Made by a program: the position numbers and the translations under genes. From NCBI GenBank assembly GCA_014762625.1, contig JABURQ010000020.1:1-64000 (forward strand): DNA of 64,000 bases, read 5' to 3'. This stretch comes from Planctomycetaceae bacterium. GTDB taxonomy: Bacteria; Planctomycetota; Planctomycetia; Planctomycetales; Planctomycetaceae. The notes under the pieces were generated by a model. It was not told the DNA's origin. It did not search any database and saw only the letters and a program-made list of their open reading frames with translations. Position 1 is the first letter of the stretch. Every line of letters starts with the position of its first letter. This document shows positions 9,514 through 18,996 of the stretch, piece after piece.

Positions 9514-9739
9514 AAAAACCAAATTGCCAAAGATCGATCTCTCTAGCTAACACTGGTTTGTTGTCAGACAGAGTAGTCAGGAGTCGGGAGTCGGGAAACA
9601 GGATTCAGGAGACAGATATCAGTGAGGAAACCTCCTTGCCTTTCTCTAGTTTCTAGTTTCCAGTTTCTAGTTTCTAGTTTCTTCTCGGCAACTGACCACG
9701 AACCACTGACGACTCACAAAAACCAAATTGTCAAAGATC
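9514..9739 (+). repeat. Direct repeat of a 22-mer flanking about 180 bp
   Basis: AAAAACCAAATTG(C/T)CAAAGATC occurs at 9514-9535 and again at 9718-9739 with one mismatch. The 182 bp between them contain the heptamer array and the GTCGGGAGTCGGG stretch. Two long direct copies around a short low-complexity segment suggest a duplicated intergenic element or the ends of an inserted one. Confidence 0.55.
9646..9680 (+). repeat. Tandem heptamer array (CTAGTTT)x5
   Basis: Five head-to-tail 7-bp units, CTAGTTT with the third reading CCAGTTT, run from 9646 to 9680. Such a short array is prone to slippage and is not part of any gene here. Confidence 0.75.
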
Positions 9740-9769
9740 ACGTTTTTGAGAAGCGACGATAACCGGACG

Positions 9770-9825
9770 CTAGCGAGCAACGGCGACCGCTTCGCGAAAG
9801 CGAAGAGGAAGGACGACGGCGCTAG
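9770..9825. other. Nested inverted repeats, possible structured RNA or mobile repeat
   Basis: CTAGCG at 9770-9775 pairs with CGCTAG at 9820-9825, enclosing a stable inner hairpin CTTCGC-GAAA-GCGAAG at 9790-9805 with a GAAA tetraloop. A second hairpin of similar design, ACTCGC-GACA-GCGAGT, lies at 9897-9912 and is again followed by GCGCTAGCGG. The shared GCTAGCG words suggest an intergenic repeat family. Confidence 0.45.
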
Positions 9826-10020
9826 AAAAAGCACCTCCCTTTTCCGGCTGATTTCGTCGAAGACATATCCAACCCAATCAGCCGCTGGGCGAGCAAACTC
9901 GCGACAGCGAGTGCGCTAGCGGTTGCTTAGCTTTTCCCCACGGTTCCGTTGAAATCATTTTTTGCACACAGTTCGCTCAAAAACGCCGGGTTCCAAAATC
10001 GAATAACCCCGAATGCTAAC

Positions 10021-10044
10021 TCTGGTACGAGTCCGAGTACCAGA
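10021..10044. repeat. Perfect 8-bp inverted repeat
   Basis: TCTGGTAC at 10021-10028 and GTACCAGA at 10037-10044 are exact reverse complements around an 8-base spacer. There is no following T-run, so it is not a terminator. It could be an operator about 300 bp before dabB or a piece of an intergenic repeat. Confidence 0.45.
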
Positions 10045-10215
10045 CCAATCTTGTGTAGCGCAGCAACCGCTCAGACCACCCTCAGAATCGGGAAATCCTC
10101 AAGAAATCATCGAATCTGGTCGAATAAGCACTTGAAGAAATCAGAGTCGAGCACTATTGTCTTGATGATCGTTGCTTTACAGATAAAGACTTCGATTCGG
10201 TTAACAATTTTAAGA

Positions 10216-10244
10216 TTGAACGCTTTAGTTTTGCGAAACATAGA
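10216..10244 (+). promoter_or_regulatory. Promoter-like sequence in front of the dab leader terminator
   Basis: TTGAAC at 10216-10221 and CATAGA at 10239-10244 are separated by 17 bases, matching sigma-70 spacing though the -10 box is imperfect. A transcript from here would begin almost at the base of the terminator hairpin at 10259. A second weak candidate is TTGATG near 10150 with TAAAGA 16 bases later. Neither has support beyond the match. Confidence 0.3.
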
Positions 10245-10258
10245 GTTCGCAGAAAAAA

Positions 10259-10296
10259 GGCCGAAAGGTTCCCCCGAACCTTTCGGCCTTTTTTTT
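10259..10296 (+). terminator. Strong intrinsic terminator or attenuator just upstream of dabB
   Basis: A perfect 13-bp stem, GGCCGAAAGGTTC at 10259-10271 and GAACCTTTCGGCC at 10276-10288, closes a CCCC loop and is followed by eight T residues. An A-run before the stem makes it bidirectional in form. No gene precedes it on the plus strand for more than a kilobase, and dabB starts 43 bp later, so it ends either a non-coding RNA or a leader transcript of the dab operon. Confidence 0.85.
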
Positions 10297-10339
10297 GTAC
10301 CTAAAACATTAGCAAATGAAGACTTAGGGAAAACAAGAG

Positions 10340-11920
10340 ATGTCTTACCAGATCATGATTGTCGTACTCTCAGCACCGCTCTCTTTTCTTCTGACAACGT
10401 TTGTTGCCCTACTACAACCGGGGTTACGGCCCCAATTCGTCAAACGGAGCTTGATGTTGGCGGCTCTATGGGGACTGCCGGTTTCCATGCTGGGAGCCAT
10501 CGCAGTCGTTCGTCACGGCTTGTTGGAAAGTCCACTTTTCGGAATCGCTGGTCTTGGATTTTCCGTTCGGTTGGATCCTCTCACAGCCACGATGTTTGTG
10601 ATGATCGCGTTACTTTCGGTTGTGATTGCCAAGTATTGTCTGAACTATCTTGACGGTGATGACCGACAAGGTGTGTTTCTCGGTCGGCTGGCAATGACCA
10701 TTGCCTCCGTCGAAATGCTGGTCCTGTCAGGTAATCTGGCAATCCTGATGATCGCCTGGATCACTACCAGCTTGACTCTGCACAAGCTCCTTGTTTTCTA
10801 TCCGAACCGACAGCGTGCGGTGTTGGCGGCGAGGAAAAAATTCATTGTCGCCAGAATCGGCGATGTCTGTCTGTTTGTTGCTGCCGGCCTGTTGTACTTT
10901 GAATACGGAACGGGAAATCTTGAAGTCCTGTTTACGAGTGTGAACTCAATGCGAGAAGTCGGCCAGATGGTCTTTTCGGTTGAATTATCTGCCGTACTCA
11001 TTGCCATCGCTGCGATCCTCAAATCGGCTCAGTTCCCAACCCATGGCTGGCTGGTTGAAGTAATGGAAACTCCGACTCCAGTCTCAGCTTTATTGCATGC
11101 AGGGATTCTCAATGCTGGGCCCTACCTGATCGTGCGAATGGCTTACATCATTGACGGCACTCTGGTAGCCCCCTATCTGCTGATAGGTGTCGGAGGTATT
11201 ACAGCACTCTTCGCATCCACCGTATTGTTAACTCAACCCGCAGTGAAAGTGGCCTTGGGATATTCGAGTGCCGCCCATATGGGTTTTATGCTGGTGGTTT
11301 GCGGTTTGGGCGTTTATCCAGCAGCGATGCTTCATCTGGTCGCGCATTCCTTTTACAAAGCTCACGCGTTTTTATCCTCCGGGAGTGTCATCGAGGCCGC
11401 TCGAGCCTCCAGAGTCAAACTTCCTTCTCGTTTGCGAAACCCCGGTCGAGTCGCGCTTACCCTCTTGCTGGCGATGTTCCTGTATGGAGTCTCGGCAATG
11501 GTGTGGGGTGTGGATCCTGTCCATGATCCCGCATTGATGGCGATCGGTGCCTTTCTGGTGATGGGATTGGCTCAATTGCTGGCTCCCGCGTTGGATTCGC
11601 AAGGCGGACTGCAGGGAAGTTTATTGGCGAGTGGTCTGGCGGTCGGTGTCACGACCGCGTTCTTTTCTCTCGAAGCAGGAGCACACGTCATCTTGCACGA
11701 AGTCTTGCCTCATCGACAGGCGTTGGGAACAGGTATGGTGGCTCTGACGGCAGTCATCTCAATCTCTTTTGCTGCTGTGATTCTGTTCCAAATCTTTGAA
11801 GTCAACCGATCTCGCTCTCGGTTGACTCGACAACTCGCGATTCACTTACGAAATGGTTTCTACGCAAATGCGATCTTCGATAATCTCATCGGTGCTCTGC
11901 GTCTCAGTACCCATCATTAA
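10340..11920 (+). CDS. dabB: DAB inorganic carbon transporter subunit DabB (NuoL/MrpA-like membrane protein)
   Basis: A 526-residue polytopic membrane protein of the proton-conducting NuoL/MrpA family. Many hydrophobic segments are visible. The family core is LKSAQFPTHGWLVEVMETP followed by TPVSALLHAGILNAGPY, holding the conserved Lys and His of the ion path, then a second Lys/His set in GYSSAAHMGFML and HLVAHSFYKAHAFL. Complex I genes are absent, while DabA follows 61 bp downstream, so this is DabB rather than NuoL. With DabA it is known to form an energy-coupled system that takes up CO2 and traps it as bicarbonate; DabB is thought to supply cation flow. It may be controlled by the terminator upstream. 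Confidence 0.93.
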   Translation: MSYQIMIVVLSAPLSFLLTTFVALLQPGLRPQFVKRSLMLAALWGLPVSMLGAIAVVRHGLLESPLFGIAGLGFSVRLDPLTATMFVMIALLSVVIAKYCLNYLDGDDRQGVFLGRLAMTIASVEMLVLSGNLAILMIAWITTSLTLHKLLVFYPNRQRAVLAARKKFIVARIGDVCLFVAAGLLYFEYGTGNLEVLFTSVNSMREVGQMVFSVELSAVLIAIAAILKSAQFPTHGWLVEVMETPTPVSALLHAGILNAGPYLIVRMAYIIDGTLVAPYLLIGVGGITALFASTVLLTQPAVKVALGYSSAAHMGFMLVVCGLGVYPAAMLHLVAHSFYKAHAFLSSGSVIEAARASRVKLPSRLRNPGRVALTLLLAMFLYGVSAMVWGVDPVHDPALMAIGAFLVMGLAQLLAPALDSQGGLQGSLLASGLAVGVTTAFFSLEAGAHVILHEVLPHRQALGTGMVALTAVISISFAAVILFQIFEVNRSRSRLTRQLAIHLRNGFYANAIFDNLIGALRLSTHH

Positions 11921-11981
11921 AAACTGATTGAGTCTCGCTTTTATAGAATCATCACTCCCCTGAAAGTTCGGGAAAATAAAT

Positions 11982-14477
11982 ATGTCTCAGGTACTCGTTC
12001 AAAATGAATCGTCGGCAGTGGACGCCTTGTCCCAAAACATCTACGAATCGATGCATCGTGCGTGTCGCCGCATCGCACCGGTCTGGCCTCTGGACAGTTT
12101 CGTGGCCGTGAATCCATTTCTTGGATATTCCGATCATCGCTTTGAAGAGGTCTCCGCGATTTTAGCGAACGCGACGGGGGGCCGCATGACGATGCCCGTC
12201 GATTACTATTTGAACGCGTTCGATTGCGGACAGATCACGCTGCAAGATGTGCAGACGGCGCTACAGAAATACGATGCTCCACACGCGGAGACCCCACAGG
12301 AGTTTCTCGCTTCGGTTCGAACATTCGCCAACGACGAACAACCCTCCGCAAAAGTTCCGACAGTGACCCAACTGGCCAGCCAGTTGACTGGCAAAGATTG
12401 GGAGGCGTTATCGAAGGATCGAGTTTCGTCGTGGGCTGCGGCTTATTTCGATCAGGGAGAAGCGTTGTGGAAATCGACCGATTCATCGGACTCTGTGTAT
12501 TCTGCCTGGAAGTTCGAGGCTGAGATCGATCGCACACCGGAGATCATGGGGCTAAAAGGGTTTCGAATGGCGATTCAAACACTCCCGGATTCTCCGCGAG
12601 CGGCCGCGAAAAAAATTCTAGACGTCCTGTCTCCCATCGAGCAAGGTCGCGAGCTGTATTACTATCGTCTGTTGATGCAAGTCGGTGGTTGGGCCGGCTA
12701 CGCCGCCAAGATTGTGTGGGACAACGAACTGAACGGAGCCGAGAACGATACGTTATTCGAGTTACTGGTGGTCTTGCTGGCTTGGGAATACGGTGTTTAT
12801 TGTTCCCTACCGAGCTCCGAACTTCCTCAACAATGGACGGAATCGCAGTCGCGATTGGCCGAGTTGAGCGGTTCGTCGGCACTCGAAAAAGTCAGACAGG
12901 ACGAACTGATTCTGCAGACCGCATTCGACCACGCAGAACACCGACGCACGCTCTCCCTGATCAATCGGGATGAGTCTCATCTTCCCGCCACAACAGGGCG
13001 TCCCGAAGCCCAGGCCGTCTTCTGTATCGATGTCAGGTCGGAGGTTTATCGCCGACACATCGAAACGGTCAATCCTCACGTCGAGACATTCGGGTTTGCG
13101 GGCTTTTTCGGATTTCCGATTGAATACGTTCCCATCGGTCATACTCAAGGATCTGCTCAGTGTCCGGTGCTATTGAAACCCGGTTACAAAATTCTGGAAG
13201 CGATGCCCAGCGAAGAAGAACAAGCAGCTGCGATCTCACGACGGACTCTCTCTCAGCATCTGGAGCGTGCTTGGAAAAGCTTCAAGATGGGAGCGATTTC
13301 CTGCTTCAGTTTTGTCGGCCCCGTCGGCCTCATCTATCTCCCCAAGCTGATCACCGATTCCATGGGATGGACGCGAACAGTGAAACAACCCGGCAAGAAA
13401 GGGCTATCCGACAAACAGAACCAGCAGAAAACGATGTCCATCGATCATTGTCAGCATGGAAAATATTCGACGGGCCTCTCTGATCAACAAAAGTTGGAAT
13501 TGGCATCGGGTGCTCTGACCGGTATGGGATTGACTCAAGGGTTCGCGCCGCTGGTCTTGATCGCCGGTCACGGATCCAACACCACCAATAACCCGCACGC
13601 CTCCGGACTCGATTGCGGTGCTTGTGGAGGTCAGAGTGGAGAATCCAATGCACGGCTGGCCGTGGCAGTTCTGAATGACGCCAAAGTTCGTGCGGGCTTG
13701 AAAGAACAAGGAATTGAGATCCCGGAGGACACCTTCTTCCTGGCCGGATTGCACGACACCACGACCGATGCCGTCACAATACTCAATAAAAGAGATGTCC
13801 CTGAAAGCCACTTGGCACAATTGCAGACTTTGCAGCAACAGCTCGATCAGGCGGGACAACTTGCCAGGCAAGAGCGGTCCCGCAGACTTAACATACCCGC
13901 CAAAGAGGATGTTGATCGGGCGGTGATGGCTCGAAGCACGGACTGGTCACAAGTCCGCCCCGAATGGGGACTGGCAGGTTGCTCGGCATTTATCGTAGCC
14001 CCCCGATACCGAACGGTTGGGAAGGATATGCAGGGGCGAGCTTTCATGCATTCCTACAACTGGCAGCTGGATGAGAACTTTGAAACTCTGGAACTGATTA
14101 TGACGGCTCCGATGGTCGTCGCGAGTTGGATCAGCCTGCAGTATTACGCCTCGACCGTTGAAAATAAAATCTTTGGAGCCGGTAACAAAACACTTCATAA
14201 TGTGGTCGGCAAAATGGGTGTTCTGGAAGGGAACGGCGGCGATCTGCGCGTCGGTTTGCCTTGGCAATCAATCCATGACGGCGAAAATCATCAACACCCC
14301 CCTCATCGACTGATGGTACTGATTGAAGCCCCGATAGATGCCATTGAGAGAATTATTCAGAAGCACGACACGGTTCGTGAGCTCGTCACCAACGGCTGGT
14401 TGTCTCTCTTGGCGTTGGATCGCGGAGCATATTACCGCTGGACGAAAGATGAAACATGGGTGAAGGAGATTGAATAG
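11982..14477 (+). CDS. dabA: DAB inorganic carbon transporter subunit DabA (former DUF2309)
   Basis: An 831-residue soluble or peripheral protein related to beta-carbonic anhydrases, formerly UPF0753/DUF2309. The zinc site known from Halothiobacillus DabA (Cys, Asp, His, Cys) is complete: CIDVRSE gives C348 and D350, AGHGSNTTN gives H530, and GLDCGACGG gives C545. The 15-residue His-to-Cys spacing equals that of the studied protein (H524, C539). With DabB it hydrates CO2 in one direction and accumulates bicarbonate inside the cell. In a non-autotroph this would supply bicarbonate to carboxylases at low CO2. The pair is the whole operon; no carboxysome or Rubisco genes are in view. Confidence 0.95.
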   Translation: MSQVLVQNESSAVDALSQNIYESMHRACRRIAPVWPLDSFVAVNPFLGYSDHRFEEVSAILANATGGRMTMPVDYYLNAFDCGQITLQDVQTALQKYDAPHAETPQEFLASVRTFANDEQPSAKVPTVTQLASQLTGKDWEALSKDRVSSWAAAYFDQGEALWKSTDSSDSVYSAWKFEAEIDRTPEIMGLKGFRMAIQTLPDSPRAAAKKILDVLSPIEQGRELYYYRLLMQVGGWAGYAAKIVWDNELNGAENDTLFELLVVLLAWEYGVYCSLPSSELPQQWTESQSRLAELSGSSALEKVRQDELILQTAFDHAEHRRTLSLINRDESHLPATTGRPEAQAVFCIDVRSEVYRRHIETVNPHVETFGFAGFFGFPIEYVPIGHTQGSAQCPVLLKPGYKILEAMPSEEEQAAAISRRTLSQHLERAWKSFKMGAISCFSFVGPVGLIYLPKLITDSMGWTRTVKQPGKKGLSDKQNQQKTMSIDHCQHGKYSTGLSDQQKLELASGALTGMGLTQGFAPLVLIAGHGSNTTNNPHASGLDCGACGGQSGESNARLAVAVLNDAKVRAGLKEQGIEIPEDTFFLAGLHDTTTDAVTILNKRDVPESHLAQLQTLQQQLDQAGQLARQERSRRLNIPAKEDVDRAVMARSTDWSQVRPEWGLAGCSAFIVAPRYRTVGKDMQGRAFMHSYNWQLDENFETLELIMTAPMVVASWISLQYYASTVENKIFGAGNKTLHNVVGKMGVLEGNGGDLRVGLPWQSIHDGENHQHPPHRLMVLIEAPIDAIERIIQKHDTVRELVTNGWLSLLALDRGAYYRWTKDETWVKEIE

Positions 14478-14530
14478 CCTGAAGGCCACTGCGTATAAAT
14501 TCTACATCAGCCTCGTCCGAGTCGCGTGCA

Positions 14531-14590
14531 ATGGTCGTTCAGATCACCTGCGAATGCGGTAATGCTCTCAATGTTCGACGGTGTGCTTGA
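14531..14590 (+). pseudogene. Possible remnant: 19-codon ORF with a zinc-ribbon start
   Basis: An ATG at 14531 opens 19 codons reading VVQITCECGNALNVRRC before TGA. The CxCG pattern at the start resembles the N-terminal zinc ribbon common in planctomycete signalling proteins, but the frame stops at once. It may be the stub of a lost gene between dabA and the RND pump, or chance. Confidence 0.25.
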
Positions 14591-14654
14591 CCGCGGTATG
14601 AAAACAATCAAGACACAAGGAAAGAAGAGTCCTTCCCAGCATGGAAGCTAACTT

Positions 14655-17600
14655 TCACCCGAACTCTCGATTTGTCTTTCCGAACCATTCATACAACACC
14701 GGCAGCAGAAAGAGTGTGAGGAAAGTGGAAGACAACAACCCCCCAATAATCACAATCGCCATGGGATGTTCGATTTCATGCCCCGGAAGATTCCCAAGTA
14801 TCACCAGCGGGAGAAGAGCCAGGGCTGTGCTGGAGGCGGTCATGAGAATCGGAGCCAGACGCTCCGCAGCTCCCCGCAAGATTAACTCGCGACCGAACGG
14901 AAGGCTTTCTTCCTGCTGCAGGTGTTGATAGTGGCTGATGAGTAGGATGCCGTTGCGAATCGCCACACCGAAGATGGTCACAAACCCAACCATCGACCCC
15001 AGCGAAATATCTCCTCCGGCAAGCCGTACAGCGGCCACTCCCCCCACGCAAGCCAACGGAACACTGAGCATGACCATGATCGTCAGACGGATCGACTGAA
15101 AATCCAGATATAACAGCAAGAAGATCCCCACCAGCGTCGCCCCGCTGAGCAACATCAGTCGCTGAGAGGCTTGCGCCCGTTCGGCAAATTCTCCGCCGTA
15201 CTCAAGATGGTATTTAGGGGACAGTTCGGCGACATCCTCTTCAATCGTGCGTTGGATGTCTTCCATGACACTCACCACATCCCGACCTTCGGCATTACAA
15301 GTGACGAGAATTCGCCGAGAGGCCTGTTCGCGATTGATCAGATTGGGAGCCGAATCAATGCTGATTTGCGAGACCGACTTCAACGGAATCCGATCCCCGA
15401 CCGGCGACTCGACGAGCAGCTTTCCCAACATCGAGGGATTCGCTCGCACCTCCGGAGACGTCCTCACGATCACGTCGAAGACTCGATCCTGTTCGTAAAC
15501 CTGACCGACTTTTCTTCCTCGCAACAGGGTCTGAACGTCGGCGTTCAACTGGCCGATCGTGAACCCGAACTGGGCCACCTGTTGCGGCTTTAACAGAATT
15601 TCCACCTGCGGCACTTCTACGAGCTGCTCTACCTGCAAGTCGTCAACGCCGTCCACCCCCTCGATGGCTTGAGATATCTCGACGGCTTTTTGTCGCAGAA
15701 GTGGTAGTTCGGGGCCGATGACCTGGATGGCGATATCCGCCTTCGTCCCCGTCAGGACTTCGTCGATCCTTTCCCGGAGGAACTGCTTTAACTGAAACTG
15801 GTAGCCGGGGATTTGCTCCACTAGGTCACGGATCTCTTTGAGAGTTGCATCGTAATCGGCGTCGTCATCGATCATGATCCAGACTTCGCTGACGTTCGGT
15901 CCCCAGGTATCTTCCAAGAGATCGGCGCGTCCGATCTGCTGGGCCACGCTGAGTACATCGGGTATCTTTTGCAATTCCTCCGCGAGATGACCGCCGACTC
16001 GTACCGATTCCTGAAGCGAACTGTCGGACTTGCCCGCCATGAAGACGACTAAATTCGACTCACGAAAATCAGGAAGGAACTCGCCCCCCAGAAACGGCAG
16101 CGCATAGGCGGCCGCAATCATCATGGCCAGCGAGGCCAGAACTGTGGCGGAACGGAATCGTAGAAAAACCGGCAGTACGAGACGATACAGCCCCGTCAAC
16201 ATTCTGATCAGCAGAGGATCGCGTTCTCGCTCCACAGAGGAGCTTCGTAAAAACACGAAACACATGGCCGGAGTTACCGTCAAAGCCACCAGCAAAGAAA
16301 CCAGAATCGCCGCAATGTAAGCAAGCCCCAGAGGCCTGAAGAACGTACCGGCCAATCCCCCCATAAAAAATACGGGGAGGAACACCAAGATGACGATGAA
16401 GCTGGCGTAAACAACTGCGCTACGGACCTCCAAAGACGCGTTCAAAATCACTTTGAACGCCCGATCGGGATGATCCCGGCGGGCATTTTCGCGCAGCCTG
16501 CGAAGCACATTTTCCACATCGACGATCGCATCATCGACTACTTCGCCCAGAGCGATCGCCAGTCCTCCCAGAGTCATCGCATTCAGAGAACTGCCGCAGA
16601 GCCTCAACACGAGGATCGCTCCCAACAGGGAGAGAGGAATCGCCGTCAAACTGATCACAACCGTGCGCCACTGAAAGAGAAATGCGATCAGAATCAGCGT
16701 CACCAGCAGACATCCAATCAATAGAGACATCGACAAATTGCCGATCGCTCGTTCGATGAACGCCGCCTGACGAAACAACACCGGATGCAAAGTCACGCCG
16801 TCAGGAAGCGTCTGCTGAAGTTCGGTGAGCGTCTGTTACACGCTTTCCGAAACGGTGAGGGTGTTGAAGAAAGGCTGTTTATGAACGAGCAGCAAGACGC
16901 CCGGCTGGCCGTTGATGGTCGCGTCCCCCGGCTTATCGGCGGGTCCATTCACGACATCGGCGACCTGTCCCAGAGAAATCGGTATCCCCTGTTCGACGGC
17001 GACGGGAACAGCCGCCAGATCATCGGGCGATTCGATCCGCGTGCGTTGTTGAATCGGCATCCGCTGATTCGACGTCTCGATATATCCTGCGCCACCGAAT
17101 CCGGTGGCCTCCTGAGAAGCGAGGACGACCTCATCGAGAGTGACGTTGTATCGTTGTAGTCGATGAGGATCGACCAGCACCTGATACTGTTTCACGTCGC
17201 CACCGAAAACTTCGACATGAGCGACTCCTTGCACGGACTGCAATCGTCGTCGAAACGTCCAGTCAGCCAGAGTCCGCAATTCCGCGGGAGAGACGGTTTC
17301 AGAAGTCAAACCGATCATCAGGAGGCGGCTGGTCGATGCAGCCAGGGGCGTCATGCGCGGTGCCTCGACGCCGGAAGGAAGTTGCGAGACGACCTGGGTC
17401 AGTCGCTCGGAGACCAACTGGCGTGCGTCGAGTACGTCGGTTCCCTCTTCGAAAATCACCGTCACGACCGACAACCCTTGCGCGGAAGAAGACCGCAGGA
17501 TCTTCACGCGGCTGACTCCGTTGACGGCCGATTCCACAGGAACCGTCACTAGCCGCTCGACTTCCTCCGTCGAGAGTCCGGGGGCTTCGGTTTGAATGCT

Positions 17601-17753
17601 GACTTGCGGCGGTGCAAATTCCGGAAAGACATCCCAGGGAGCGTTCCCGACCATCACCGCTCCCGAGACCATCAGCACCACCGAGAGGAGCAGAACGACA
17701 AGTCGCGAATGAAGTGAAAACTCGATGAGTCGGCTGAGCATATCAGTCGTCAT
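14655..17753 (-). pseudogene. CusA/CzcA-type RND efflux pump, interrupted by an in-frame TAA
   Basis: Two ORFs in the same frame, 16836-17753 (305 residues) and 14655-16796, together give the normal length of about 1,030 codons for a heavy-metal or related RND pump. The only break is TAA at 16836-16838; the amino-acid sequence continues across it (VSESV, stop, QTLTELQQTLPDGVTL), so CAA to TAA is the simplest cause. The N-part holds TM1 and the porter start (VERLVTVPVESAVNGV); the C-part holds the TM4 charged motif VVDDAIVDVENVLRRLRE, GGEFLPDFRESN and the remaining helices. The membrane fusion protein gene overlaps its start by 11 bp; no outer-membrane factor is near. It is either a recent pseudogene, a sequencing error, or read through at low level. 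Metal specificity cannot be told. Confidence 0.85.
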
Positions 17754-18996
17754 CCTCCAGTGAGATCTGCCCTTTGAATTCCTCTCCGTAGAGGGCTTCC
17801 GCTCCCACCGTGACGATTTGTTGTTCTTCCTTTAATCCCCGTGTGACGACGACCGACTCGTCAGTTAAGTCTCCGAGTTCCACCTGCTGCCGACGGAAGG
17901 ACTTTTCGTTGACGCGTACGTAAACCCAGGCATTCCCGAAGCCATCCCAGACGATCGCTGAGCGAGGTACGGTCAATTGCTCGGTCGCCTGCTGGGTGGG
18001 TAATCTGACTTCCACAGGCTGACCTGCTCGCAGCAACCCGGAGGTATTGTCAATTTCGTAGAGTAAATCAATCGTGCGCCGGCCCGGTTCGGTCGACTGC
18101 GTCACATTGACCGGACGCGCGGCAAAGGTGGTGGGGAGTCCCGGTAGGGTGACCTCAATCTCCTCCTCCGGAAGGATTTTAAACACATCGTCAACAAACA
18201 GCGGAATTTTGACCCACATCGTCGACCAGTCAACCACCGTCCACAACGGGTCGCCCTGGGTGACGAATTGACCGAGAACCGCTTCTTGAGAAATAATTCG
18301 TCCCGTCTGAGGAGATTCAATAACGACCTCCTTTAATTCCAGGTTCGCACCGTAGGGCTCCTTCGGCAGGTAGGGGAGTTTGTCTTGAGATTCTCTGTAG
18401 GCAACCTTGGCTCGTTCGACCGTTTCTTCCAGTTCCATCAGCCTCGTCCCGGCAACCGTCCCTTCGGGAGTCTTTTTGAGACGTTCCAGTTGCTGCTCGG
18501 CCAGTCGCAAGGTCACCCGCGATTGATTGATCAAGATGTCGGCTTCCTCTTTCGCAAGCACCATTTGTGCTTCTTCCTGAGGGGAGAGGAAAACCTTCAA
18601 TTTCCCCAGCGGCTGCTCAGAAGCAATCTGTGTACCGATTTCGAGTGCGGCTTCTTCGTCGAGTGGAATGAAGTAGCCTGCTGAGGGAGCTTTAATCACA
18701 GCTTCCTTACCCGGTTTGGTCAATACCCAGCCGTTCGACCGGATGGCACTCGGAAGCAACTTCTTTTCGATCGGTGCGACTTTCACTCCGATCATCTTTT
18801 GTGCTTGCGGCGAGAGTGTCAAAAGTGCGGACGATTCGGAGAGGAGTTCCTCCTGCTCAGCTTCGAGTTCAGACTCTTCCTGTGATGAGCAACCACTGTG
18901 CGTAAGCGACACAACGGAGAGTAAGATCGCAACGATCGTCCGAAGAATAATCCTCTGCGTCAAATGATTTGAGGGATGATTTTCATTTTTATCCAT
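17743..18996 (-). CDS. RND efflux periplasmic adaptor (membrane fusion) lipoprotein, CusB-like
   Basis: A 417-residue HlyD-family adaptor that links an inner-membrane RND pump to an outer-membrane channel. The N-terminus has a basic stretch, a hydrophobic segment (about 19-33) and a lipobox ending SLTHSGC, so it is probably lipid-anchored. After an acidic linker come the barrel-sandwich half (NGWVLTKPGKEAVIKAP), a coiled-coil hairpin (about 140-190, LAEQQLERLKKTPEG), the second half (VIESPQTGRIISQEAVLGQ) and the membrane-proximal domain (VPRSAIVWDGFGNAWVYV). The typical copper-binding Met motifs of CusB are not obvious, so the substrate is open. The gene overlaps the pump gene by 11 bp. Its function is doubtful while the pump carries a stop codon. 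Confidence 0.9.
   Translation of the reverse strand: MDKNENHPSNHLTQRIILRTIVAILLSVVSLTHSGCSSQEESELEAEQEELLSESSALLTLSPQAQKMIGVKVAPIEKKLLPSAIRSNGWVLTKPGKEAVIKAPSAGYFIPLDEEAALEIGTQIASEQPLGKLKVFLSPQEEAQMVLAKEEADILINQSRVTLRLAEQQLERLKKTPEGTVAGTRLMELEETVERAKVAYRESQDKLPYLPKEPYGANLELKEVVIESPQTGRIISQEAVLGQFVTQGDPLWTVVDWSTMWVKIPLFVDDVFKILPEEEIEVTLPGLPTTFAARPVNVTQSTEPGRRTIDLLYEIDNTSGLLRAGQPVEVRLPTQQATEQLTVPRSAIVWDGFGNAWVYVRVNEKSFRRQQVELGDLTDESVVVTRGLKEEQQIVTVGAEALYGEEFKGQISLEDDD

Larger units (their letters stand above)
9177..10339. other. 1.16-kb gene-free block with repeats and hairpins
   Basis: No frame here looks coding. The block holds a duplicated 22-mer (9514-9535 and 9718-9739), a run of five CTAGTTT heptamers, several stable hairpins and, at its right end, a promoter-like sequence followed by a perfect intrinsic terminator, each listed separately. 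Its left part (about 9350-9700) is rich in poorly varied words such as TTTGTATTTGGTTCTTTG and AGGAGTCGGGAGTCGGG, unlike the coding DNA around it. It may be a site of inserted and decayed DNA or hold non-coding RNA. Confidence 0.6.

Noticed and set aside
16797-16836. Programmed recoding at the TAA in the RND pump gene
   Set aside because: TAA is not used for selenocysteine or pyrrolysine, and no slippery sequence or conserved stem is evident; a point mutation or sequencing error is simpler.
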